Source: Pseudo-nitzschia pungens
Taxonomy: Eukaryota; Bacillariophyta; Bacillariophyceae; Bacillariales; Bacillariaceae
NCBI GenBank assembly: GCA_037355855.1
Contig: CM074758.1
Coordinates: forward strand, 3,879,001 to 3,943,000
Reading direction: 5' to 3'
Length of the DNA stretch: 64,000 bases
Shown here: piece after piece, positions 54,357 through 64,000 of the stretch
Numbering within the stretch: position 1 is the first letter of the stretch
Layout of the letters: every line of letters begins with the position of its first letter
Notes under the pieces: generated by a model
What the model saw: the letters and a program-made list of their open reading frames with translations, nothing else
Told to the model about the DNA's origin: nothing
Databases searched by the model: none
Made by a program: the position numbers and the translations under genes

Positions 54357-54978
54357 TTAAGATTTTGAGCTTGAGGACATGCATGCATTGCTCGATGACA
54401 TCCTTCTTGTACTCCTCAGATTGGTAGTACTGGGTGAGGGCGGTTGGTATGCTTTTCTTGGGGATTGGAGCTGTGAAGTCTTCCGGCTCTGTTTCCTCAT
54501 CTGACTTTGCTGTAGCAGTCGGTTTGGTTTTGTCTGCTTCTGGAGTTGGTTTCTCCGTCGCTGTCTCCTTGGGTGTCCCAGAGGAAGTTTCGTTGGTTGA
54601 TTGATCGAGTTTTTCAATCTCCTGGATCTTTTTCTGGACCAGTTTGTTGTTGTGTATTTTGTGGTTCGGTTCTGCATAGTAGGACCGGACAAGTGCCCTC
54701 TGGACAAGGGATAGTGCCTCGTTAGCGAGAATCTGCTGTAAGACATCCAGTTTCTGGTCTCCTTGGAGTTTGTCATTGCCAGCAATCTTCTGGTCAAAGT
54801 CTCTCTTCCAGATAATGAAGAGTTCCGGTCTTTCAGTGCCGGTGAGGACTTTCAGGTAGTCGCTGAACGCGACGCTGCCCTTCTCACTGTCTACACTCAT
54901 CTTCACCGTGGTGGCATCTTCCGGCCAGTCCTCTCGAGTGAAGTTGAAGGGTTTCAGTTTGGTTCCTTTAGACGCCAT
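54357..54978 (-). pseudogene. gag: Element H gag, N-terminal part
   Basis: Starts MASKGTKLKPFNFTREDWPED and ends at LKILSNDTN, where the 1.95-kb insertion splits it from 52394. Closely related to element I Gag. Confidence 0.9.
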
Positions 54979-55107
54979 GGTGGGTTAATCAGTTTTCTAT
55001 TAGTTTTAATTTAGTTACACTATTTCTGTTATCTTGTTGCTTTGTGTTGAAATTGAGCAAGAATGATTGCTCCAGCTCCTCCAGCTTTTCTTGCTGGATT
55101 TTCATTG

Positions 55108-55579
55108 TGTTACACGTTAAGGTAGAAATACACGATAGGAGTATTATTTCAAAGATGAAAGGTTAATAAATTGTGTTATGAAAGAGAATGGTTGAATACT
55201 TACGAGATGGGAATGATTCCTTGAGTATGGAATGAATGATCGAACAATGATATAATTGTTTGTTGGGCATAATATCATGATATCAATAATCGGTGAGTCA
55301 TGGGAATCTTTGTTTGAATTGTATGTGTATTCTTGTACGTTGAATATTCAGTATATGTACATGAATATTATATATATTCTTGTGTATTGGAACACATGCG
55401 GGATTCAATAATCATTTAGAGACTCTCGTAGGGTACCTACGTCAATGTGTCACATAGTTCCCCAATGATGAGGTGAATGTTGCATGTGGTTCGATAGTAT
55501 AGGTTTGCATTTGAGTAGTATCGATGGAAAAGAGATATGCTTGTTTGGAGAACTGGTTGAAGATGATATATGCCGTTTG
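55108..55579 (-). mobile_element. Truncated D-type gag-only element (LTR plus 3' end)
   Basis: LTR 55108-55454 (TGTTACACGTTAAGG to GTGTCACA), related to D and E, followed by 125 bp matching the 3' end of D (TAGTTCCCCAATGAT onward, compare 37187). It sits in the leader of H and is cut at 55579 where copia-element sequence appears to begin. The other end is not in the window. Confidence 0.82.
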
Positions 55580-57154
55580 TGTGTTGATATCCGCTCGTCA
55601 GCGGTCTTCGGGGTCTAATCGTAGATAAACATCTTGTACCTTGTACTGAAAAATAGGGGAAAGCCTTAACAATAATAAGACGTAAAGTCCTGGCAAATCG
55701 TGAGTCTACAGTGGACTGTTCAAGGCCTATTGCATACACTCAAGCAATACAAAGCACTTCCCTAGAGGTACATCGGAATCGGTCGTAAAGGAGGGCATGA
55801 TAGGTGTGTTTATTTTAGAGCATAAAAGAAAGAGTGAATAAAAGGGAGCTGAGCCAAAGCGCTCAGCTCTGTATCGTATCGTGACATCGATTCGCTAACT
55901 CGCTAACTCGCATAATAACAGAACTCCTGTAGCTCTGGTACTGTATTCTACGAGTAGCGTACCGTATCGGAGTATCCGATTAATTAGGTCGAATCGTGTG
56001 CTAGCTCACTTATGCTAGCACGTTTGGTAACTGTTTGGGCCGGGCATCCAGTCATGGTATATATTACACCAATGACCTGGACCCCGGCGGTAGCATCGGT
56101 ATCTTAGCATGGTATCATGGTAGGCTAGCATCTTTCAGTATCTCGCAGCCTTAGCAACCCTAACCCTGTAGCATTTAGCTACACCATAAAAGGTGCTTTA
56201 CTCGGGGTACGTACGATTGGTACAAATCGTACGCGGCGACCCTAGTAAACTCTGCTAGCAATACTAGACAGGATAGGTCTGCTGCTAAGCCTGTTGCTAA
56301 GCCTGTTGCTAAGCCTGTTGCTAAGCCTGTTGCTGAGCCTGTTGCTAAGCCTGTTGCTGAGCTTGTATGCTAGCAATTAGCACACAGCTCTAGCACTCAG
56401 CTCAGCACCTGTTAGTCAGTTACTGGGTGTTGCTGACTGTAGACCCAGTAGCCCTTCTACACAGGAGCCTTGCTAGCACAGATCATAGCACCACCTTGAA
56501 TATCTTCATAGTCCCCGTGATTCATGCTAGTATTCCTGTACTGAGCAAGCAACTATACCAGTCCCCGGAAACAGATACTCCCAGGGGGACACCAATACTC
56601 TTGCTTGTTGTACCAGGACACTTGGATGGATCATAACAGAATTCAGGGATGCTTCCATGTAACTTGTCAGAGATCAAACTGCACCAAATATTGCAGTTCT
56701 TCTATCAGAGGCCCGGCTGATTCGTAGTTCAAAAAAAAAAAGGGGGGGCGGACCATAGGACATTTTGCCCTTTGGTTCCACTCCTCGACACGTACGAGGA
56801 GATCAATAAATCAGCCTATTGTCGTTCAAGTTTATAGTCCCCGGAACCGGTGTACCGGAGACTCCCAAATACATAACATAGGATCAGGTCGGATCGAAAT
56901 CTGTTGCAACCAAATAATCCATAATCCGTAATCGGAATCCGCTGCGCCCCGAAATAAGATTGCGGCATTCAGAATAAGGTTGCAATAAGGGTCGAAATCG
57001 AAGCCAGAATCAGTTGCGTCCGAAGAATCCGTTGCGTCCGAAATCGAAAAATGAAATCGGAATCGTTGCGTTCCAAGATCGAAATCAAAAATCTTCTGCG
57101 TCCGAGTTGCTTGTCAGGGACCAAAGGTACCCCAAATAATGCAGCTAGAGCAAT
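55580..57154 (-). other. Non-coding 3' region and probable LTR of element J
   Basis: No gene. Contains an inverted repeat GTGCTAGC/GCTAGCAC at 55998-56021, a stretch related to 5185-5250, a perfect hairpin CGTACGATT/AATCGTACG at 56210-56233, about eight copies of a 12-bp unit GCCTGTTGCTAA (56279-56370), an A11G7 run near 56730, and GTTGCGTCCGAA-type repeats (56.94-57.1 kb). The LTR end could not be fixed without the second LTR. Confidence 0.5.
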
Positions 57155-60100
57155 TTACCACATGCATCGAGAGCAGTGTTCTTTCAAGGCTGGACCATTC
57201 AATAGCTTGGTGAATAAGTCGGCAATATTGGTCTCGCCAGGCTCTTTTGCAATGCGAATTGTCCCAGCAGCAATAGACTCGCGCGCCTTGTGGTAGGCAA
57301 CACTGTTGTGCTTCTTGTTGCATGGACTCTCCGGTCTGGTGGTGTTCTTAACAACAGATTCGTTGTCACAGTACACATTGGTAGGACCTTCAATAGGAAC
57401 CCCCATCATTCGAAGCTTGTATCTGAGTCCTTCAATCAGTTCAATAGCGATTCGAAGCGCGACGATTTCAGATCCAAAGGTTGAGGTCTCCACTGTAGTT
57501 TGCCTTTTGCTGAACCACAGGATAGGAGCTCTGTTTACAAAGATAATAATTCCGGTATGGGACCTTCTTGTTGCTTTGCATCCGGCATGATCGGCGTCAA
57601 CAAAACAGCTCATAATAACTGCTTTTCCAAGGGGTTCAGGAGCATCTGGTGGCAACACCTCCTTGGCGTCTGGATAAAACTCACTCCAGTCGCAATCGGA
57701 GAATCTGGTTTCATCCACATCAGGCCGGGTCTCATCAAACACTAACTTGGATCGGGCGTGCGCCTTGAGGTAGGCAAACATGTGCAGTACTTGGTTCAGG
57801 TGGCCTGTTCTTGCTTGCGCTAGGTACCTGGACATAAGGGATACAGGCATGACTAGATCGAGTCGACCGAGCTCACATAACCACCGTAAGACACCAATCA
57901 ATCCTTGGTAGTAGTTCTGCTTGCTTGGATCCAGCTCGGCGGTTACATCAACTTCAGGTACGATAATCGGATGTCAACGGGGTTGAGACACCTTGTTCGG
58001 AAGATACTTGTAACCATACTGCTCGGTGCCAAGCTCCTTTCTCTACTGCAGTCGATTGCCTTCTTAGCATATTTCTCGGAGGACATTGCCCACTTGGGAA
58101 TTGGATCGTCTTCGACCACATGCGGATTGGACATCAGCGCCCAGATACAAGGTTGGAACTTCTATAGTCCCGTCCTTCAGCGTGAAGCGCTGCTCGATAC
58201 TTTCCAACTGTCGTCGGGGGTCCTCACTGCAACAGATAATATCGTCGACGTACTGCGATCAGGTATGCCCAGTACCTAGGAGCCAGTCCTTTTCGCGTCT
58301 CCACTCGCATATGAACATCAGGATCAGGCTTTACAAGGGCTTGATATCCCTAGCGTTCGTAGGTGCTTGGTCAAATAGGATCGGAACGACGCGCCTGCAA
58401 CAGGAAGTCCATACAGTGCTCGGACGATCTTACATACCTGACCTACCAAGTGCGGGGGGAAACCATCTTCAGCTCGAGCAACCAGATAATATTTCTTCTT
58501 GATCGGCGCTGTAAGGTAGGCATTCTGGATGTCCGCAGACAGCACGTCCAAATTGTTCAGCGCTGCCAACAGGAAGAAGATACGGACTGAATCTCTGCTT
58601 GGAACACTACTGAAGGTATGTTCCTTAGCTGTGGCTTGTACCTTGTGGCCATCGGCGACAAGCCGTGCTTTCCTTGTGAGAGACCCCAACTTCACGTCAA
58701 AGATCATGTGCGTCGTGATCTTGCTGAATCCTTCGGCCTTCAGACCTTCGACGGTGTAGCTGGAGTCAAACTCGAACGCCATCTCGTTGTTTCTCATCTC
58801 CTTCGCAATCGCCTTCTCCCAATAGTCCGTTCCCGTCTTTCGGTCGATGGCAAGAGCTTCAGGGATAGGAATGTGGTAGCTCCACTCCGAACTTGTGCGT
58901 TCTATCCCAGTACTTGTTTCGCTTGGTGGCCTTGAGGATTCGCTTCTTCCTTCGTAGTACGTGGTGGATCCACCATCGAAATGCTGGCTGATCCGAGATC
59001 TTGGCAGGATATGGCAGTACTCTGCGGTCTGCACAGGAAAGGACTCTTTCAGATCGCTCAACTTACACCAGGATTCGGTTCCGTCTTTCCAACTGACGAG
59101 CAATCGCCATCCCTTCGTTGTAGGCCTTGGGACTTTGCGACCATACTTGTTGGTGATCGTCGCATCTTGCTTCCTAACGGCAGATCCGTCCTTCTCGTGA
59201 TCGATAATCTCGTCCAGTAGAGAGAACATTCGTCCGTCATCATCGATCTCGCTGTACATGCTCTCAGCAACGATATTGGCGGTGTACTGCTCGATGGAAC
59301 CATCTGGAAACTGCAGATCATACATTCTGGTATCAAGGATAGGGTTATCATTCCTCTTACCAATCGGATTGCCATTAAGATCAGCAGAACGATTCTTCAC
59401 AACACACCGTAGTCGTTCATCGCCCTTCTGGATCATGACATTGTTACCAATATACTCATCATAGTCATCCCCATCAGGTATGAGGTCGTCGATGTCTGGG
59501 ATGGAAGCTTCAGGCTCGGCGAGCTCCCATCGTTCTTGGTGTCCTTCAAATAACTCAGCAGGGGGATCAGGGTACGTAGCTTGGAACTTTGCGTCGTTAT
59601 CCTCAACCTTGTCCCCGATCTTGGATTCCACTGCTTGGTCAAATGAGTCCATATAGCGCTTGACGTCGTGGGAACGCCATTCTTCTTCAGTAACAGCACG
59701 GACTGTGTTAGTGCTTACCGGCATGGCCGCCTCGTTCAGGATCCAGTGGCAGTCTCCGCCTCCGAATCGGTCACCGCACGGGCCAAGCCATCGTCCCAGC
59801 TTCTCGGTCCCGTCAGAGAGATCAACCCAATAGACGAAATCATACCATTCATGGGCTTGGTACAGAGATATGTCAGGCATGTACCCATGTACAATTTCGA
59901 ATGGCGTTCGACCCATCATCGTAGGATCACTGGAAGCAGTGCGCTGTCGGATGGCAGCAACGAGCTCTCCGCAGAAAGCCCACAGGCGCTTGGGGGATCG
60001 CTTCCGAGCCGTCTTCTTGCGGATGCTTCTGCTGATATGGCCGATGCTGAGCTCCGCGCGATTCTGGAAGGGGCATCTTGGCTGGATGAAAGTCTGGTGG

Positions 60101-61691
60101 ATATGGTTTTTGCTGACGACCTTATTCCATGGAGTCTTGTAAGTACCAGGGGCGCCTTGCTCTCGAGCGCCATCAGATATCAAATGCTCGGGGATACCGA
60201 CGTCGTGGATGAAAATCTTCAGGCCTTCATACGCTTGCTTCTTGCCCTGTATAGGGTATGAACTCGTCGTAGCCCTTACCATTACTGAAAACTTGGGCGG
60301 CTGAATCTTGTCGCATGATGCTCGGGACCTTTGCCATCCAGGTGTCGGTGTACCATTTGCCAGCCGCGATGCGCTTGTTTCTGAAGCTCTGCGTTGGCAA
60401 TCGACGGACAAGGGGATGCATAGGGTTGCGGAAGCCTTTCTGGGTCGTGACTCGAAGAGTATCCGCAGCCTTTCTCGGAGATACATCCCAAATCTTGGAC
60501 AGACGGTCGGAGTCGATCTTGCAAGTATCGTTCGGTGTCAATCGTCGGACCCCACTTGGCTCGTCTGGCGATAGTGTCGAGCTCGGGATCGACTGGTTCG
60601 ACTGCATCGTCGTCCCATCGAACATGCTTGTAAACGGCAGACAGGCAGACGGGGGAATCCCTGCAACGGGGATCCAATTCGAAGCGCTCGCGTCCATCGG
60701 TGTAGGCGCGCTCGTACAGAGGGGTATGCAGGGCGTTGACTGTAAGACTTGGAACTGTATCCTCGTCTACATCATCGTCCCCGCAAGTCTTCAGGGAATC
60801 GCCCGAATGAAAAAGAGAAGATAGCCGCGCATCCAGACGCGAGTCGGATGCGATCGCACATGGGGTCAGATCACGGCGGGTACAGAGTTGCTGAAGGCTC
60901 CGCAGCCTGTACTTCTCATAGCAATCATGCTGTGGCAGGATCAGCTCGTCGCTCCGAAGAGGCTTGTCGTACAAATGGGGACTGAAGTTGGACCGTGTTT
61001 CGACGGGCTCCAGCTTACGCTTGTTGGACTTCTTGGACTGCTTCGTGGTCGGCGCGGACGCATGGGGCGTCCCCGCGCGAAGGACAGACACCGTAGGATT
61101 CAACGGATGAGATCCGTCGATGGCTTCTTCGGCTTGCTCGAACTTCTTGCTCTTCGGATCCCAAGGGAAGTCTCGGGTAGCAACGACATGATCGCATGTA
61201 GCCATTTCATGCTTGGTTGGCTTGCGGGAAGGGAAATAGGACACGACCCCATCAAGCAAGAGCTTGATGTCGAGGGTGTGTCCCGCATGGGGATCTTCAG
61301 GATCGGTATTGTCAATATGGATGGAGTGACTGGACTGTTCATCATACTGACGGGGCGTTTCGCTGACACGATTGGGATGGCAATCCCGTATCTGATTCGG
61401 ACAAATCAAGCTGTGGGACAACTTGTCGCCAAAATACAGGGCTTCGTGGAAATAAATCAACCAAACTTTCCCGTCGGTATCTGTGTAGGCCGTAACACAG
61501 GTCCCAATAGGAATGTTCTTGATAGGCTCGAGCTCAGGCGAAAAAGGATGAACATCGACGTGGCTGACGACTTGGTCTTCAAGCAAGATCATATTGGAAC
61601 CGGCGGCGGTCGTATCAGCGTGGCTGTCCAGCTCGCATTGCCCCTCATGTCTGGGTGGAGGGCGCGCGCGCGGGAGATCCATCTGGTACAA
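57155..61691 (-). pseudogene. pol: Copia-type pol of element J, several frameshifts
   Basis: Protease with ELDSHADT near 61,640. Integrase first Asp in WYTDTW (~60.33 kb), then LISDGAREQ (~60.15 kb) and Glu in NRAELSIG (~60.05 kb). RT with TRKARLVADGHK and LSADIQNAYLTAP, then the catalytic YVDDII in another frame (~58.24 kb). RNase H with ADHAGCKATRRSHTG, WFSKRQTTVETSTFGSE and YCDNESVV. The open pieces are in different frames, with shifts near 60.54, 60.27, 58.32 and 57.9-58.1 kb, so the copy is dead. Confidence 0.88.
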
Positions 61692-61733
61692 CAGCCGGCC
61701 AACCTTACTTAATTTCGGGCACCGGCCGTCGTT

Positions 61734-63677
61734 TCAGTTCTTGGGGGTCTGTCCTTGGTTCGAGCCGTTGCCCTTCTTCTTGCCCTTCTTGCGCCCCTTG
61801 GGCCCAAAACTGTTCCCTGCGCCTTGGGTCGCGTCCGCGTGCGCGGTCGCGGAGGCAGCAGGCGTGGTAGAACTAGTGGACTGAATAGTTCGAGCTTTCT
61901 TCTGCTGGCGGAGGTCATACAACTGCTTTCGTTGTTCCTTGGAGAAGGTCCTGTAGACTTCATGGGGATACTGCTTGTCCTCAATCTTGCCGCTGTACGA
62001 TCCACCCTTGTTGCTTCCTTGGTTGCCACCGCCTTGGTGGACAGAGGAGATACTTCGCGCTCGCTTGGTTGCAACCGCACCCATCTTCCGTATGCCGAGG
62101 CATTTCTTGAAGAATGAGACGCATTCATTGAAGTTCGTGGTATACTTGTCACTGTCGAGGGCTTGGATCTTGGGGTTCTCAAACCGATCGTCTTGGATGC
62201 TGTGGATGAAACGCATGGTGAAGTCCTCTTCGTCGTGCAACTTGTTGTGGTTGGAGAGCGTAGTCTGGAAATTCAACCAAGTTCTGCAGTGCTTCTCAAA
62301 ATCGTAGGTGCGGGAATCACCTGTATAGCGGGAGGTGTACATGCCGGTACGGACCTTGTCAAGAATAGCCGCGACGTTGGTTGCGGAGAAGGCATTCTCG
62401 TAGAGATGTAGGAAAGCCGCTCGGGCGTCCCCAGTTGGGTTCTTCGCGTCTTTGTACCTTCGAGTGTAGGCCCAGGCAGGGCCATCACGAACTGCGTTGC
62501 AGAGCAGCACCCAAACGTCGTGGTTGTCAGTGACAAATTGCGGGCCTTCAAGCGTGGCGCATCGGACATTGTAATCCATCCAGTTGGAAAAAGTCCCGTC
62601 CTTCCCAACAGTGGCGGATCTCTCTGCTGCAGTCACCGTCTCTTGCTCCTTCGGACGGATGACGTATGATAGGGGAAACCCTTGTTCATTGTACTGGAAG
62701 CGGAGGAACTGACGGAAACTTTCTTCCCATTGACGGAAGTTGTCAAGATTGGTGAGCTTCGGCGGAGTAATGGACGAGGAGACGGCCTCCTTGTCGGCGG
62801 TCTGCATTTCATGCAGGCGCTGGCGCGTTCGGTCGGCTGCGAGGGGATCACTAAGCCAAGTATGGGCAGTAGGCTTGATACCAATGAGAGGTTGGTAGCG
62901 GATCCATTCCGAAAGAAGCTGAAAGGATTGTCGGAAGGACAGTCCGATGAATACTCGTTCATGGTAGGGGCACATCGGATGACGACCCCCATTGAAGTCA
63001 CGAAGGTACTTGGGGAGTTCCTTGGCAGAGAGCTGCTGAATGGACTCGATGCTGTTGAGACCATTTCGGAATAGTTCATCCGCCGTATCACTGTTACTGA
63101 AGCCAGAGAGGATCTTGTGGAGGTCTAACTCCCTTGAGCTGAGCTTTGCTCCATTCTTGTATCCAGAGATTCCACCATTAGCTTGGGCTGTGGCATGGGC
63201 TTGGAGGATATCAGGACTAGCTCCTGTAGGGGCGGCGACAGGAGCAGGAGCAGGAGCGGGGGCACGAGCGGCGGCAGCAGCAGCGGCAGCCTCAGCAGCA
63301 ATCCGAGCCGCGTTCTCGTTGCGCATGGCTCTCAGTTCTTGAATAGCAGCAAGAAGGATCATTTCAGAACGAGGTTGGATGTCAAGGTTTGGTTCCTGTT
63401 GGACTCTGGAGGCTCCAGCAGCAGGGACAGCAGGAGCAACAGGAGGGACTCCAGGCGCTCCGACAGGGGGGAACCCAGGCGCTTCGACAGGGGGGACCCC
63501 AGGCGCTCCGACAGGGTGAACACCGGCTCCATCGGCGATTCCAGGGGCAGCTCCAGTGGCGCCGGCTCCAGCTCCAGGGGCAACTCCAGGCGGAGGAGCG
63601 TCGCCTCCAGGGATAGCGCCGCCGTCTCCGGCGGCGGCTGCAGCGGCGGCGGCTTGGCTTCTAGTTTGCTTGGCCAT
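61734..63677 (-). CDS. gag: Copia-type Gag of element J (647 aa)
   Basis: Intact frame from MAKQTRSQAAAAAAAAG. Residues ~10-100 are Ala/Gly/Pro-rich repeats (GAPGVPPV, EAPGFPPV), followed by an Ala-rich helix. Then a folded region resembles copia Gag (FRQWEESFRQFLRF, FLHLYENAFSATNVAAILDK, FEKHCRTWLNFQ, FTMRFIHSIQDDRF). No CCHC zinc knuckle is visible; instead the C-terminus is Lys/Gly-rich (GRKKGKKKGNGSNQG), which may bind RNA. The gene is intact although pol is not. Confidence 0.85.
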   Translation of the reverse strand: MAKQTRSQAAAAAAAAGDGGAIPGGDAPPPGVAPGAGAGATGAAPGIADGAGVHPVGAPGVPPVEAPGFPPVGAPGVPPVAPAVPAAGASRVQQEPNLDIQPRSEMILLAAIQELRAMRNENAARIAAEAAAAAAAARAPAPAPAPVAAPTGASPDILQAHATAQANGGISGYKNGAKLSSRELDLHKILSGFSNSDTADELFRNGLNSIESIQQLSAKELPKYLRDFNGGRHPMCPYHERVFIGLSFRQSFQLLSEWIRYQPLIGIKPTAHTWLSDPLAADRTRQRLHEMQTADKEAVSSSITPPKLTNLDNFRQWEESFRQFLRFQYNEQGFPLSYVIRPKEQETVTAAERSATVGKDGTFSNWMDYNVRCATLEGPQFVTDNHDVWVLLCNAVRDGPAWAYTRRYKDAKNPTGDARAAFLHLYENAFSATNVAAILDKVRTGMYTSRYTGDSRTYDFEKHCRTWLNFQTTLSNHNKLHDEEDFTMRFIHSIQDDRFENPKIQALDSDKYTTNFNECVSFFKKCLGIRKMGAVATKRARSISSVHQGGGNQGSNKGGSYSGKIEDKQYPHEVYRTFSKEQRKQLYDLRQQKKARTIQSTSSTTPAASATAHADATQGAGNSFGPKGRKKGKKKGNGSNQGQTPKN

Positions 63678-64000
63678 GGTTGACTTTGCTTGACTTGCTT
63701 TGAGTAACTAACTTGCTTCGGATTTCTAAACCAAATTCTTTTGTGGTGGGGACTGTCTCCATCCAAGTTGTCGATCGAAGGTCCGGGAGCTGTCTCCAAT
63801 CGATGGTCCGCGTCGATTGTTCCGTACTCGACAATTCCGAAAGAAAAAAGGTATCATGTATCACGTCAGCATTGGTGTCAACAGTTCCGTGTCAACAGTT
63901 TCGTGCCGACGCCTAAGAAGAAAGGTATCCACATCGATGGTTCCGATTCGATGGTTGGTTACGACCAAAAGAGAAGAATTCTATCGGTCTTTCTGCTCTG
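63678..64000 (-). other. 5' leader of element J
   Basis: Sequence upstream of J gag, with GTCAACAGTT(C/T)CGTG direct repeats near 63880-63905. No gene and no LTR end recognised before the window stops. Confidence 0.5.

Larger units (their letters stand above)
24580..55107 (-). mobile_element. Element H: family-2 gypsy element, broken by nested insertions
   Basis: Close relative of element I on the minus strand. Its parts are the 3' LTR 24580-24758, pol 24787-27693 and 51237-51607, gag 51608-52394 and 54357-54978, and leader to 55107. It is split by element C (27694-51236, TSD AGCCC) and by a 1.95-kb insertion in gag. Its 5' LTR is not seen: a D-type LTR starts at 55108 and is itself cut at 55579. 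It is the oldest, outermost layer of the nest. Confidence 0.9.
55580..64000 (-). mobile_element. Element J: Ty1/copia retrotransposon (3' part; 5' end off the window)
   Basis: Gag then PR-IN-RT-RNaseH order on the minus strand, the copia order. The left edge at about 55580 (TGTGTTGATATCC) is inferred from the break in the D-type element. The right edge and 5' LTR lie beyond 64000. LTR limits are not certain. Confidence 0.8.

Noticed and set aside
56154..56168. Telomere-like AACCCTAACCCT
   Set aside because: Only two units in ordinary sequence; not a telomere tract.

Overview
The window is eukaryotic nuclear DNA, most likely from a diatom or another stramenopile with a repeat-rich genome. This is inferred from a secreted host gene with a 450-bp GT-AG intron, a Ty1/copia element whose protease carries a DSHADT-type active site, and dense Ty3/gypsy elements. 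No bacterial, viral or organelle genes are visible. Species cannot be called from the sequence alone.

Layout. Positions 1-5.1 kb are tandem repeats: a ~182-bp satellite (1-1095), a GAC-rich block (1.95-2.24 kb), a large minisatellite built on a 20-bp unit containing ACGCGT (2.29-4.86 kb, with a ~489-bp internal duplication) and a short TACAGCG-type array. At 5.4-8.3 kb lie an orphan reverse transcriptase fragment and a deleted gypsy element (A) that keeps one open frame fusing gag to integrase. A is inserted in the 3' end of a pogo-like DD35D transposase gene (8.3-10.07 kb), which has three ~190-bp repeats upstream. At 10.9-16.8 kb is an apparently intact family-2 gypsy element (I) with identical 189-bp LTRs.

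The only convincing host gene is at 18,361-23,868 (+). It has two exons and encodes about 1,685 residues: signal peptide, charged linker, type-1 periplasmic-binding-protein-like domain, two-HKD phospholipase D domain and a C-terminal array of cysteine-rich repeats.

From 24.6 to 55.1 kb the window is one nest of LTR retrotransposons, ordered here by target-site duplications (TSDs). Family-2 element H contains family-1 element C (TSD AGCCC). C contains B (TSD CTCCA), the gag-only element D (GATCT/TATCT) and the gag-only element E (ATAAT). E contains G (TSD ACCCC) inside its own 3' LTR. H also carries a ~1.95-kb non-coding insertion with a 14-bp TSD. Family-1 and family-2 elements both place gag and pol in one frame separated by UGA, and both have a perfect palindrome where a tRNA-primed element would carry TGG. 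D and E (~3.1 kb each) look like non-autonomous parasites of family 1.

From 55.58 kb to the end is a Ty1/copia element (J, minus strand) with an intact gag frame and a frameshifted pol. Its 5' LTR lies beyond the window.
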